Shown here piece after piece: positions 34,421-42,549 of a stretch of 64,000 nt of DNA. The stretch is from Nitratireductor pacificus pht-3B. GTDB taxonomy: Bacteria; Pseudomonadota; Alphaproteobacteria; Rhizobiales; Rhizobiaceae. The position numbers and the translations under genes are program-made. Position 1 is the first letter of the stretch. Every line of letters starts with the position of its first letter. The stretch spans positions 62,001 through 126,000 of the forward strand of contig NZ_AMRM01000004.1 of NCBI RefSeq assembly GCF_000300335.1, written 5' to 3'. The notes under the pieces are model-generated. The model saw nothing but the letters and a program-made list of their open reading frames with translations, had not been told where the DNA came from and ran no database searches.

Positions 34421-35038
34421 ATGTCGCTTGAGACCTACACCGCCTTCTTCGTCGTCTGCCTTGTGGCGACGGTGGTTCCGGGGCCGACCAACATGCTGAT
34501 CGTCGCCAACGGAATGCGCCACGGCATGCGCGCGGGATTGCTCAATGTGGCCGGGACGCTTGTCTCCCTGACGATCATGATCGCCATCGCCGGTATCGGC
34601 CTGACCTCCCTGATCGAGGTGGCGGGCCACTGGTTCGAATGGGTCAAGCTCATCGGTGCGGCCTATCTCTGCTGGCTCGGCTGGAAGATGATCCGGGCGA
34701 GCGGCGAAGGCGTGGCGGAGGGGCAGCAGCGCGCCGCGCCGCGCGGCGGCTTCTTCATGCAGGGCTTTCTGGTCTCGATGGGCAATCCCAAGCAGCTTCT
34801 GTTCTTCGGCGCGCTCCTGCCCCAGTTCATCGATCCCGCCGCCAATCATGCCGTGCAGATCGCCATCATGGGGGTGACGGCTCTGCTGTTCTCGGCGGCT
34901 TCGGACGGCGGCTACGCCGTCGCCTCGGGCAGCATCGGCCAGCGCCTGACGCCGCGCCGCATGCGCCAGATCGCCCGCATCGGCGGTGGTTTCCTCATGG
35001 GCGGCGGCTTGTGGATTGCGCTGTCGCGGGCCCGCTGA
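34421..35038 (+). CDS. LysE/RhtB-family amino acid exporter
   Basis: 205 residues. The ATG at 34421 is chosen because GGAGG at 34408 is 8 bases away; two in-frame codons closer to it are less suitable. About six membrane segments. Family features are the N-terminal FVVCLVATVVPGPTNMLIVANGMRHGMRAGLLNVAG and FFMQGFLVSMGNPKQLLFFGALLPQFI. It should export an amino acid or derivative; substrate unknown. Its stop abuts the convergent nucleoside hydrolase gene with no gap. Confidence 0.92.
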   Translation: MSLETYTAFFVVCLVATVVPGPTNMLIVANGMRHGMRAGLLNVAGTLVSLTIMIAIAGIGLTSLIEVAGHWFEWVKLIGAAYLCWLGWKMIRASGEGVAEGQQRAAPRGGFFMQGFLVSMGNPKQLLFFGALLPQFIDPAANHAVQIAIMGVTALLFSAASDGGYAVASGSIGQRLTPRRMRQIARIGGGFLMGGGLWIALSRAR

Positions 35039-35980
35039 TCAGAGCCGCGCGAGCCGCTCTGTGAGCAGGGCGAAGAACCCGTCGGCGTCGATATCGCGCA
35101 TGACGAGCGCGTTCTGCGGCCGTTCGGTCACGCGCCACCAGTCCATCACCGTCATGCCCATCGTCAGTTCCGAGCCGGTCTCGACGGTCACGTTGCAGGT
35201 GCGCCCGCGGAACAGGTCGGGCTGCAGCAGATAGGCGATGACGCAGGGGTCGTGCAGCGGCCCGCCATCCGTGCCGTATTTCTCCTCGTCGAAGCGCTCG
35301 AAGAAATCGAGCAGCATCGCCGCCGCCAGACAGACCGGTGTGCCGATGTCACGCAGCGCCTCGACGCGTTTGCGCGTCGTCAGCGCCTTGTGCGTGACAT
35401 CGAGCGGCATCATCACGATCGGCACGCCGGAACGCAGCACCACTTCGGCCGCGTGGGGGTCGACATAGATGTTGAATTCGGCGGCGGGCGTGACATTGCC
35501 GCCTTCGAAGAAGCCGCCGCCCATCAGCACGATCTCGCGGATGCGCGGCGCGATGCGCGGCTCGCGGATCAGCGCCAATGCGATGTTGGTGAGCGGCCCC
35601 AGCGGGCAGAGCGTGATTTCGTCCTCGTCATGCGCCATCAGCGTCTCGACGATGAAATCGACCGCACATTGCTCCTGCAGCGCCATCCGTGGCTCCGGCA
35701 GGTCGGGTCCGTCGAGGCCGGTGCGGCCATGGACATGCTCCGCCGTCACCAGATCGCGCAGCAGAGGCCGCTCCGCGCCGGCGAACACCGGCGTGTCGGG
35801 TCGTCCCGCCAGCTCGCAGATCTTACGGGCGTTCTTCTCGGTCAGCGCAAGGGGCACGTTTCCGGCAACGGCGGTGATGCCGACGACCTCGAGTTCCGGG
35901 CTTGCCAGCGCCAGTAATATGGCCAAGGCGTCGTCCTGGCCCGGATCCGTGTCGATGATGATCTTGCGCGCTGCCGTCAT
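35039..35980 (-). CDS. Inosine-uridine preferring nucleoside hydrolase
   Basis: 313 residues from the ATG at 35980, with AGGGGG upstream. The N-terminal calcium-binding and catalytic signature DTDPGQDDA is at residues 10-18, and the other family segments are LCPLGPLTNIALAL, VLMGGGFFEGGNVTPAAEFNIYVDPHAAEVVL and a C-terminal HDPCVIAYLL with the His-Asp pair. It cleaves ribonucleosides to base plus ribose. It would feed the ribokinase encoded nearby. Confidence 0.93.
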   Translation of the reverse strand: MTAARKIIIDTDPGQDDALAILLALASPELEVVGITAVAGNVPLALTEKNARKICELAGRPDTPVFAGAERPLLRDLVTAEHVHGRTGLDGPDLPEPRMALQEQCAVDFIVETLMAHDEDEITLCPLGPLTNIALALIREPRIAPRIREIVLMGGGFFEGGNVTPAAEFNIYVDPHAAEVVLRSGVPIVMMPLDVTHKALTTRKRVEALRDIGTPVCLAAAMLLDFFERFDEEKYGTDGGPLHDPCVIAYLLQPDLFRGRTCNVTVETGSELTMGMTVMDWWRVTERPQNALVMRDIDADGFFALLTERLARL

Positions 35981-35999
35981 GCGGTGGCCCCCTGAAATG

Positions 36000-36028
36000 C
36001 TTGAAAGAGATATTGTTAGCAACCATAT
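36000..36028 (+). promoter_or_regulatory. RpoH (sigma-32) promoter of the small heat-shock gene
   Basis: CTTGAA at 36000-36005, exactly 17 bp, then CCATAT at 36023-36028. This matches the alphaproteobacterial RpoH consensus (CTTGAA-N17-CYTATNT) and lies upstream of an hsp20 gene. The predicted transcript has a leader of about 60 bases. Confidence 0.82.
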
Positions 36029-36038
36029 CAGAGAAGTC

Positions 36039-36099
36039 GAAGGGAATGCCGCAAGGGTTTTCTTCCATCCACGTCGCTCTTTGAGGACACACGAAAATG
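36039..36099 (+). ncRNA. ROSE-type RNA thermometer in the hsp20 leader
   Basis: Two hairpins fit the leader. The upstream one pairs GAAGGGAA (36039) with TTTTCTTC (36058). The second, just before the start codon, is GUCGCUCUUUGAGGAC (36073-36088): GUC pairs with GAC and CUC with GAG, leaving Gua36076 bulged. The Shine-Dalgarno GAGGA is thus paired with a UYGCU sequence carrying a bulged G, the hallmark of ROSE elements in rhizobial hsp genes. Melting at high temperature would free the ribosome site. Confidence 0.72.
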
Positions 36100-36522
36100 A
36101 CGCGTATGACGCCTTTCTCGAATCCGCTCCTTCTCGGGTTCGACAGCATGGAGAAGACCCTCGAGCGGATCGCCAAATCGGGCGATGGCTACCCGCCCTA
36201 CAACATTGAGCGGATCAGAGCCGTCGAGGGCCGTGGCGAGACCCTGCGTATCACGCTGGCCGTGGCAGGCTTCAGCGCCGAGGACCTGGATGTGACGACC
36301 GAGGAAAACCAGCTCGTCATCCGTGGCCGGCAGGGCGAGGAAGTCGAGCGGGAATACCTGCACCGCGGCATCGCGGCGCGCCAGTTCCAGCGCATCTTCG
36401 TGCTGGCCGAGGGCATGCGGGTGATCTCCGCCGACCTGAAGAACGGACTTCTCTCCATCGATCTCGACAGGCCGGAACCGGAACGGCTGGTACAAAAAAT
36501 AAACATTTCCGTGAAAGACTAA
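36097..36522 (+). CDS. Small heat-shock protein, Hsp20/alpha-crystallin family
   Basis: 141 residues. An alpha-crystallin domain spans about 35-125 (YNIERIRAVEGRGETLRITLAVAGFSAEDLDVTTEENQLVIRGRQ), followed by GLLSIDLDRPEP and the C-terminal I-x-I anchor (INISVKD). The type matches rhizobial class-A IbpA-like proteins. It holds unfolding proteins for refolding by DnaK/ClpB. It is controlled by an RpoH promoter and a ROSE-type leader. The next gene, DUF1150, follows in the same direction. Confidence 0.95.
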   Translation: MTRMTPFSNPLLLGFDSMEKTLERIAKSGDGYPPYNIERIRAVEGRGETLRITLAVAGFSAEDLDVTTEENQLVIRGRQGEEVEREYLHRGIAARQFQRIFVLAEGMRVISADLKNGLLSIDLDRPEPERLVQKINISVKD

Positions 36523-36628
36523 CACACTGGTCTTATTCGGGAGGAAACCGGACGGGCTGACCCGGCCGGAACCTGGGCTCTTCAGCGGGCAGGTTTCTGG
36601 ATGAAACACCCGCGCTAAGGAGGCTGAC

Positions 36629-36886
36629 ATGACCGAGCACGAACGCAAGATCGCCATCACCCGGCAGCAGCTCGCCCATATCGGCGAGGGCGCCGTCGCC
36701 TACATGCGCGAAATGGATGCCGAGGATCTGCAGGGCAAGTTCCCGGGCATGCCCGACCTGACGCCGGGCACGCGCTTATGGGCGCTGTTCGCCGCCAACG
36801 GCCAGCCGATCCTGCTCGCCGATGCGCGCGACGCGGCGCTGGCCGGCGCCTTCCAGAACGATCTGGAGACGGTCAGCCTGCATTAA
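36629..36886 (+). CDS. DUF1150 protein
   Basis: 85 residues. The ATG at 36629 has TAAGGAGG upstream. It matches DUF1150, a short alphaproteobacterial family of unknown function often encoded right after small heat-shock genes, as here: conserved segment YMREMDAEDLQGKFPG, then LWALFAANGQPILLADARDAALAGAFQNDL. It is probably expressed with hsp20. Confidence 0.9.
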   Translation: MTEHERKIAITRQQLAHIGEGAVAYMREMDAEDLQGKFPGMPDLTPGTRLWALFAANGQPILLADARDAALAGAFQNDLETVSLH

Positions 36887-36888
36887 AG

Positions 36889-36935
36889 CACTTGCAACCG
36901 GGCGGGATCACCCGGCGTCCGCATGAATGCGGGAA
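36889..36935 (+). repeat. Degenerate copy C of repeat R1
   Basis: Aligns with copies A and D over the first two hairpins. TTGCA is followed by a stem in which CAGGTG/CACCTG has become CGGGCG/CACCCG, then CGTC and a perfect CCGCAT-GA-ATGCGG hairpin. Paired positions changed together. The distal palindrome is not recognisable. Confidence 0.6.
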
Positions 36936-36993
36936 GCGATGAACGGCTCCGGGCGCATCCCGCCGCCCGCCTCGCGCCAGAGGCTTCTGGCCG

Positions 36994-37020
36994 GTCAAGG
37001 TCCCGCCGCTGGACCTTGAC
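36994..37020. repeat. 10-bp perfect inverted repeat upstream of the C45-type gene
   Basis: GTCAAGGTCC and GGACCTTGAC are separated by 7 bases and lie 68 bases before the next gene start. No T tract follows, so it may be an operator or a factor-assisted terminator. Confidence 0.55.
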
Positions 37021-37087
37021 ACCGCCCGGCATCGCGGCGAGGACGGATGAACGCAAGAAGCGGCGTCATCCTGTCCGGGAGCGAGCC

Positions 37088-38143
37088 ATGACCAGCAGCA
37101 ACGCGGAATTTCCACTTCTCGACGTCCGGGGAAGCTCGCGCCGTCGCGGCGAGCAGATCGGCGCGGCCTTCGCGGATCGCATCGCGCGCACCGTCTCCAT
37201 CTATCAGGCCTATTTCGCCCGGCCGGAAGCGGAGATCTTTGCTGTTGCCGACCGCTATCGCACCGGCATCGCGGCCTTCGATGGGCGGCTTTGCGATGAA
37301 ATCGAAGGCATCGCCTTCGGCGCCGATGTGGATCCGCGCTGGATCTACGCGCTCAACGCGCGTAGCGAACTCCTGTCGGCGCTGTCCGCCGGCGAATGCA
37401 CGGCGGTCCACTACACCGGCACGCCACATGTGGGGCAAAACTGGGACTGGGCCGAGCCGCTCGAGGCGCTGGTGGTGCTGATCCGCAGCGAGGACGAGCA
37501 GGGACGCCGTTTCCTGACCATGACCGAACCCGGCATCCTGGCGAAGATCGGCCTCAACGATGCCGGTTTCGCCGTCTGCCTGAACTTCCTGCCGACCCCC
37601 AAGCCGACACTCGGCCTGCCCTCGCACGTCCTACTGCGCGCCTTGCTGGAGGCGCGTTCATGGGAGGATGTGGAGGATGTTCTTGCCCGCGCGGGCGTCG
37701 GCCGCTCGCTCAATCTCCTGATCGCCGGCAGCGACGGGCGGGGCATCAACATAGAGTACGAGGGGGATGTCGCGCGGCGTCTGAAACCGGGCGTTCACGC
37801 CACGACGCATACCAACCATTATCTGACCTGCATCGCGCCGGTCGATCCGGAGCTTCTGGAAAACTCCTCGGCGCGCCTCTCGCGCATCCGAACGCTGACC
37901 GCGCCCGGCACGCCGGCCGGCCTTGATCGCCTCAAGGAGGTGCTGTCGGACCGGCAACATGACAAGCACGCCATCCTCGCGCCCTATGCGGACAGCACCG
38001 GCTTTCTCGGTCGTAAGGGAACGGTCTGCACCATTGCCATGGATCTGGCTGCCCGCCGCATGCACATCCGGCGCGGCAACGACCCGGCAGGGCCGTTCTC
38101 GGCGATCGATGTCATGGTCACGCAGGAGGCCATTCCGGCCTGA
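37088..38143 (+). CDS. C45 peptidase / acyl-CoA:6-APA acyltransferase-like Ntn hydrolase
   Basis: 351 residues from the ATG at 37088 behind GGGAG. It is the family of fungal isopenicillin-N acyltransferase (peptidase C45): an N-terminal DVRGSSRRRGEQIGAAFADRI region, then ...LSALSAGEC-TAVHYTG, where Cys104 should become the N-terminal nucleophile after self-cleavage, and HVGQNWDW. The residue before the cysteine is Glu rather than the Gly of the fungal enzyme. Bacterial members are amidases or acyltransferases of mostly unknown substrate. It is a cytoplasmic protein with no signal peptide. It stands alone between DUF1150 and the convergent ptsN. Confidence 0.87.
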   Translation: MTSSNAEFPLLDVRGSSRRRGEQIGAAFADRIARTVSIYQAYFARPEAEIFAVADRYRTGIAAFDGRLCDEIEGIAFGADVDPRWIYALNARSELLSALSAGECTAVHYTGTPHVGQNWDWAEPLEALVVLIRSEDEQGRRFLTMTEPGILAKIGLNDAGFAVCLNFLPTPKPTLGLPSHVLLRALLEARSWEDVEDVLARAGVGRSLNLLIAGSDGRGINIEYEGDVARRLKPGVHATTHTNHYLTCIAPVDPELLENSSARLSRIRTLTAPGTPAGLDRLKEVLSDRQHDKHAILAPYADSTGFLGRKGTVCTIAMDLAARRMHIRRGNDPAGPFSAIDVMVTQEAIPA

Positions 38144-38155
38144 GCGCGAAGCCCT

Positions 38156-38620
38156 TCAGGCGGCGTTGGAAGCCGGCGTTTCCGCGAGGAAGCTGTGGAT
38201 TGCCGCGGCATCCTTCGTGCCGCGGATCTTGGCCATCGTATCGGCGTCGCGCAGCACGCGGGCGATGCGCGAAAGGGCCTTCAAATGGTCGGCTCCGGCA
38301 CCTTCCGGCGCCAGCAGCAGGAAGATCAGGTCGACCGGCTGGTCGTCGATCGCTTCGAAGTCCACCGGTGTCTCAAGCCGGGCGAAAACGCCGGTGATGC
38401 GCTCGATCCCGGGCAGTTTTCCGTGCGGAATGGCGATGCCATTGCCGACGCCCGTGGACCCAAGCCGCTCGCGCTGCAGGATCGTGTCGAAGATCTCCCG
38501 CTCGGGCAGCCCGGTAACGCTGGCCGCTTTCTCGGCCAGGAGTTGCAACAGCTGCTTTTTGGAATTCGCTTTCAAAGCCGGCACGATTGCCTTTGGCTCG
38601 ATCAGATCGCTCAGATCCAT
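38156..38620 (-). CDS. ptsN: Nitrogen-PTS EIIA component PtsN
   Basis: 154 residues. An EIIA-type domain with the phospho-acceptor His66 in IAIPHGK and the preceding QRERLGSTGVGNG. It receives phosphate from the PTS-Ntr chain and regulates nitrogen and potassium functions. It is the last gene of the lptC-lptA-lptB-rpoN-hpf-ptsN order, which is standard in Proteobacteria. Confidence 0.95.
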   Translation of the reverse strand: MDLSDLIEPKAIVPALKANSKKQLLQLLAEKAASVTGLPEREIFDTILQRERLGSTGVGNGIAIPHGKLPGIERITGVFARLETPVDFEAIDDQPVDLIFLLLAPEGAGADHLKALSRIARVLRDADTMAKIRGTKDAAAIHSFLAETPASNAA

Positions 38621-38683
38621 GTCTATGCATCCTCTGCTCTTGTCTTACCACCGGCTTTCACCGGTGGTGACCCGGCTCGGAAC

Positions 38684-39259
38684 CTATGCGTGCGCTACCG
38701 CGGAAGGGTCGATCCAGCCGATATTGCCGTCGGCGCGTCGGTAAACGATGTTCACCTCGTTGTTGGCCGCATTGCGAAAGACAAAAACCGGATTGTCCTT
38801 GGTATCGAGTTCCATGACCGCGGAGGCGACGGACATCGTGCTGAGGGCCATGGTCGATTCGGCGACCACGGTCGGCGCGTAATCCTCGGGCACCTCGTCC
38901 TCGTCGTCGGCAACCGCCGCCATGACGCGGTAGGCGATGTCCATCGGGTTGGCGCCCTGGCCGGGGCTGTGCGACTTCAGCCGGCGCTTGTAGCGGCGCA
39001 GCCGCTTCTCGATCCGCTCTGCGGCGGCGTCGAATGCGAACTGCGGATCCTGTGCCTCGCCGGTCCCCTGCAGCACCATCCCGGTGTCGAGATGGACCAT
39101 GCAATCGGCGGAATAACGGGATCCTGCCTTCTCTACGGTAACGCGGCCGGCAAACCCGCCATCGAAATACTTGTCGACGGCCTCACCGATCCGCTCCTCG
39201 ATGCGCGAGCGAAACGTCTCGCCGATGTCCATGTGCTTCCCGGAAATGCGTAAGCTCAT
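38684..39259 (-). CDS. hpf: Long-form ribosome hibernation promoting factor
   Basis: 191 residues, the length of long HPF. The N-terminal ribosome-binding domain (MSLRISGKHMDIGETFRSRIEERIGEAV, then ERIEKRLRRYKRRLKSH) is followed by a linker and a C-terminal dimerisation domain (SAVMELDTKDNPVFVFRNAANNEVNIVYRRADGNIGWIDP). It dimerises 70S ribosomes in stationary phase. It lies between rpoN and ptsN. The 225-bp gap before it probably holds its own promoter. Confidence 0.95.
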   Translation of the reverse strand: MSLRISGKHMDIGETFRSRIEERIGEAVDKYFDGGFAGRVTVEKAGSRYSADCMVHLDTGMVLQGTGEAQDPQFAFDAAAERIEKRLRRYKRRLKSHSPGQGANPMDIAYRVMAAVADDEDEVPEDYAPTVVAESTMALSTMSVASAVMELDTKDNPVFVFRNAANNEVNIVYRRADGNIGWIDPSAVAHA

Positions 39260-39484
39260 CTGAAAACAGACCTTTCCTGATCAGACATCGAACGGTGTGA
39301 GTTTATACGTGTGGCTTGCATGTACAAGGTGCCGCGGCGGATTGTGATGTTCGTTTCGGCCGCGTTTTCCTTTTCCGATGTTCAGCGCCAGCGACCCCTG
39401 TTCGGGCCCGTTTCGGCTCAAAGCCTTATGCCGGCGGGCTTCTAGTGAGTTCGGCTGTGCTTGTCAATCGACAGGCCGGCCGGA

Positions 39485-41029
39485 TCACGCGGCGCTGCGT
39501 CCGCCACGCGCGGCTGCGGCCAGCATCTTCTTCTCGCGGCGGCGTTGCACCGACGACGGAATGTTGAGTGCTTCCCGGTACTTGGCGACGGTGCGCCGGG
39601 CAATGTCGATGCCTTCCCCACGCAACATATCCACAAGCGCATCATCCGAAAGGACGGCGTCAGGCCGCTCCTCGTCGATCAGCTGGCGGATGCGCCCGCG
39701 CACCGCCTCCGAGGAGTGCGCGTCGCCGCCCGACGCCGAGGCCAGGGCCGACGAGAAGAAGTAGCGCAGCTCGAACGTACCGCGCGGCGTCATCACGTAT
39801 TTGTTGACCGTCACCCGGCTGACGGTGGATTCGTGCATGCCGATGGCGTCCGCCACGGTGCGCAGGTTGAGCGGCCGCAGATGGCTGACGCCGCCGACCA
39901 GGAACGCGTCCTGCTGCCGGACGATTTCCGAGGCCACCTTGAGGATCGTCTTGGCCCGCTGGTCGAGGCTGCGCGCCAGCCAGTTGGCGTTCTGCAGGCA
40001 CTCGGTCAGGAAATGCCGGTCGTCGTCGCGCGTCTGCGTCGAAACCCGCGCGTAATAGGCTTCGTTCACCAGCACACGGGGGAGGGTCTCCGGGTTCAGT
40101 TCGACAGACCAGCCGCCGTCGCTCGCCGCCTTGACGATCACATCGGGCACGACCGGATCGGCGGTGCCGGTGGAGAAGGCCATGCCGGGCTTGGGGTCCA
40201 GCGTGCGGATCTCCGCAAGCATGTCGGCCAGATCCTCCGCGTCGACGCCGCACAGCCTCCCGAGCGCCTGGAAGTCGCGTTTCGCCAGGAGGTCGAGATT
40301 GTCGACCATCGCCCGCATCGCCGGGTCGTACCGGTCGCGCGCGATGAGCTGCAGCGCGAGGCACTCGGCCAGATTGCGGGCGAACAGTCCGGGCGGGTCG
40401 AGGGTCTGGCAGGTCGCCAGAACGGCGTCCATCTGGGGCCGCGCGGCGCCGATGCGCTCTGCGATCTCGTCGAGATCTGCCAGCATGTAGCCGGCCTCGT
40501 CCAGCCCCTCCGCCAGTTCGTGCGCGATCAGAACCTGCGCCGGGTCGGTGAAAGCCAGCGCGATCTGCTCGTTGACATGGTCGCGCAGCGTGCGGGCCGC
40601 GGCCGTCGTGTCCTCGAGGTCATAGGAACCGCCGCCCGCGGCCTGCAGGCCGTTGCCGCCGGCGGATTTCCACTGCGCGGAAAGATCGGGGCCGATCCGA
40701 TCATGGGTTCCCGGATCGTCGGGAAAGAGATTCTCCAGGGAGGCGTCGAGCTTGCCGGAGATGGCTTCGGCGGTATTGTCCGCCGGGCTATCGTTTCCCG
40801 TCTTTCCGGTGGCTTCCTGCTCGCGCCATTCGCCGGCCCGGTCGCCGTCTTCCTGCCGTTCGAGGAGCGGATTGCGCTCGATCTCGCTGTCGAGGAAATG
40901 CGTCAGCTCCAGATGCGTCATCTGCAGCAGCCGGATCGACTGCAGCAATTGCGGCGTCATGACCAGCGATTGCGTCTGACGCAGGTGGAGTTTCGGCGCA
41001 AGCACCATCGGCGAAAAGGCCCCTTTCAT
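39485..41029 (-). CDS. rpoN: RNA polymerase sigma-54 factor
   Basis: 514 residues. Region I is glutamine/leucine-rich (LRQTQSLVMTPQLLQSIRLLQMTHLEL), followed by an acidic region II, a core-binding domain, a helix-turn-helix (HLRPLNLRTVADAIGMHESTVSRVTVNKYVMTPRG) and the RpoN box ARRTVAKYRE near residues 478-487, which contacts the -24 element. It directs nitrogen and other enhancer-dependent transcription. It has its own promoter at 41058-41086. Confidence 0.97.
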   Translation of the reverse strand: MKGAFSPMVLAPKLHLRQTQSLVMTPQLLQSIRLLQMTHLELTHFLDSEIERNPLLERQEDGDRAGEWREQEATGKTGNDSPADNTAEAISGKLDASLENLFPDDPGTHDRIGPDLSAQWKSAGGNGLQAAGGGSYDLEDTTAAARTLRDHVNEQIALAFTDPAQVLIAHELAEGLDEAGYMLADLDEIAERIGAARPQMDAVLATCQTLDPPGLFARNLAECLALQLIARDRYDPAMRAMVDNLDLLAKRDFQALGRLCGVDAEDLADMLAEIRTLDPKPGMAFSTGTADPVVPDVIVKAASDGGWSVELNPETLPRVLVNEAYYARVSTQTRDDDRHFLTECLQNANWLARSLDQRAKTILKVASEIVRQQDAFLVGGVSHLRPLNLRTVADAIGMHESTVSRVTVNKYVMTPRGTFELRYFFSSALASASGGDAHSSEAVRGRIRQLIDEERPDAVLSDDALVDMLRGEGIDIARRTVAKYREALNIPSSVQRRREKKMLAAAARGGRSAA

Positions 41030-41057
41030 CCGGCGGGCAATGCCGGAACAGGGCTGG

Positions 41058-41086
41058 ATTCAATTGGCCCGACTTTTGCTTGTCAA
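41058..41086 (-). promoter_or_regulatory. Sigma-70-type promoter for rpoN
   Basis: On the minus strand, TTGACA (41086-41081), a 17-bp spacer and TTGAAT (41063-41058). The expected transcript starts about 20 bases before the rpoN ATG at 41029. It separates rpoN expression from the upstream lpt genes. Confidence 0.65.
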
Positions 41087-41162
41087 GCGCTATGGGAGAA
41101 AACCGTTACCGCCGCCTGCTGCAGGCGACTGGCCGTAGGGGCCAGCCGGGCGCCGCTTTTGC

Positions 41163-41975
41163 CTAAAGGGTAAAACCTTCGCCCAGGTAGAGACGGCGCA
41201 CATCGGCATTGCCGACGATGTCGTTGGGCCGGCCATGGGTCAGCACCTGGCCGGCATGGATGATGTAGGCGCGGTCGATCAGACCGAGCGTCTCGCGCAC
41301 ATTGTGGTCGGTGATCAGGACGCCGATGCCGCGCGCCGTGAGATGCCGCACCAGCTGCTGGATGTCGGTGACGGCGATCGGGTCGATGCCTGCGAACGGC
41401 TCGTCGAGCAGCATGAAGTTTGGCCGGCTGGCAAGGGCCCGGGCGATCTCCAGCCGCCGCCGCTCGCCGCCCGAAAGCGCCACCGAGGGCGACTTGCGCA
41501 AATGGCTGATGTTGAACTCCTCGAGCAGGGAATCGAGGTTCTTCTCGCGCTCCTTGCGGCTCGGCTCCACCACTTCGAGGATGGCGCGGATGTTCTGCTC
41601 GACGCTCAGGCCGCGAAAGATCGACGCCTCCTGCGGCAGATAGCCGATGCCCAGCCGCGCGCGGCGATACATCGGCATCGACGTCACGTCATGGCCGTCG
41701 ATGTGGATCGTGCCCTGGTCGACCGGCACCAGGCCGGTGACCATGTAGAAGCATGTGGTCTTGCCGGCGCCGTTGGGACCCAGGAGGCCGACGGCCTCGC
41801 CGGCGCGCACGCCGATCGAGACGCCGCTGACCACCTGACGGCCCTTGTAGGCCTTGGTCAGGCCGCGCGCGATGAGCGTGCCCTTGTAGGTGCGGCCATT
41901 GCCGTTTGCCGTGCCGTTGGCCGGGTTCTCGGCCGCCGGCTTTGCGGTCGGCTGCTTGCGTTTTCTGGAAATCAA
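41163..41975 (-). CDS. lptB: LPS export ABC transporter ATP-binding protein LptB
   Basis: 270 residues. The start TTG at 41975 is the best available, 6 bases after the lptA stop, but its ribosome site is weak. It has Walker [10 protein letters not shown], the LptB-type Q-loop region [22 protein letters not shown], signature LSGGERRR, Walker [14 protein letters not shown] and H-loop ITDHNV. It has a Lys/Pro/Asn-rich N-terminal extension of about 33 residues that E. coli LptB lacks. It powers LptFG in LPS transport. Confidence 0.95.
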   Translation of the reverse strand: MISRKRKQPTAKPAAENPANGTANGNGRTYKGTLIARGLTKAYKGRQVVSGVSIGVRAGEAVGLLGPNGAGKTTCFYMVTGLVPVDQGTIHIDGHDVTSMPMYRRARLGIGYLPQEASIFRGLSVEQNIRAILEVVEPSRKEREKNLDSLLEEFNISHLRKSPSVALSGGERRRLEIARALASRPNFMLLDEPFAGIDPIAVTDIQQLVRHLTARGIGVLITDHNVRETLGLIDRAYIIHAGQVLTHGRPNDIVGNADVRRLYLGEGFTL

Positions 41976-41981
41976 GGCCGC

Positions 41982-42542
41982 TTACCGATTGTTCTGGGAG
42001 CCTGGGGTCAGCAGCATCTTGACGCGCCCGCCGGAACCGCCGCCCTTGCACCCGTCGAGCTTCGCCAGCCCGCTCTTCATCTGCACGGTCAGCTTGCAGC
42101 CGACGATCACGTTCTCGCCCTCCGAAAGGACGACTTCCTTGCCGGAAAGCTCGAGGACCTCGGTCTTCATGTTGAAGGTCCCGCGGTCGCCGGTCGCCAC
42201 CTGCTTCTCGGACTTGAGATAGACGTTGCCCGCCACTTCCAGCCGGTCGATATTGGCGCTGCCGGTGGCTGCCGAGCCGCCGTCCTTGAGGTAGTAGACG
42301 GTCATCGTGCCGGCCTTCAGCAGGGTCGCCCCCTGCACCACGGAGACATTGCCGGAGAACACGGCGACGCTCTCCCCTTCGCGCACTTCCAGTCTCTCGC
42401 TCTCGATCTGGATGGGCTGGTCTCCGGAAAGCTGCAGGCCGGTCAGGCGACTCTGCGCGTCCTGGGCAAGGGCTGCTGCCGGAAGGCCGGCCAGAAGGCC
42501 CAGTCCGAGAAGCGCCCGGGAGAGCTGGTTGATGCGCATCAT
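41982..42542 (-). CDS. lptA: LPS transport periplasmic protein LptA
   Basis: 186 residues. Two adjacent ATGs (42542 and 42539) follow AAGGGG. The signal peptide is residues 1-26 (ALLGLGLLAGLPAAALA). An OstA-type beta-jellyroll follows (PIQIESERLEVREGESVAVFSGNVSVVQGATLLKAGTMTVYYL). A cysteine pair (VGCKLTV and LDGCKGGG) near the C-terminus may form a disulfide. It bridges LptC and LptD in the periplasm. Confidence 0.94.
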   Translation of the reverse strand: MMRINQLSRALLGLGLLAGLPAAALAQDAQSRLTGLQLSGDQPIQIESERLEVREGESVAVFSGNVSVVQGATLLKAGTMTVYYLKDGGSAATGSANIDRLEVAGNVYLKSEKQVATGDRGTFNMKTEVLELSGKEVVLSEGENVIVGCKLTVQMKSGLAKLDGCKGGGSGGRVKMLLTPGSQNNR

Positions 42543-42549
42543 ATTCCCC

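Noticed and set aside
39260-39484. A sigma-54 promoter before hpf
   Set aside because: A GGCAC...TGC stretch is present on the minus strand, but the GG-to-GC spacing is 12, not the required 10.
39461-41173. A 570-codon plus-strand open frame opposite rpoN
   Set aside because: Antisense shadow. The minus-strand RpoN has intact region I, helix-turn-helix and RpoN box.
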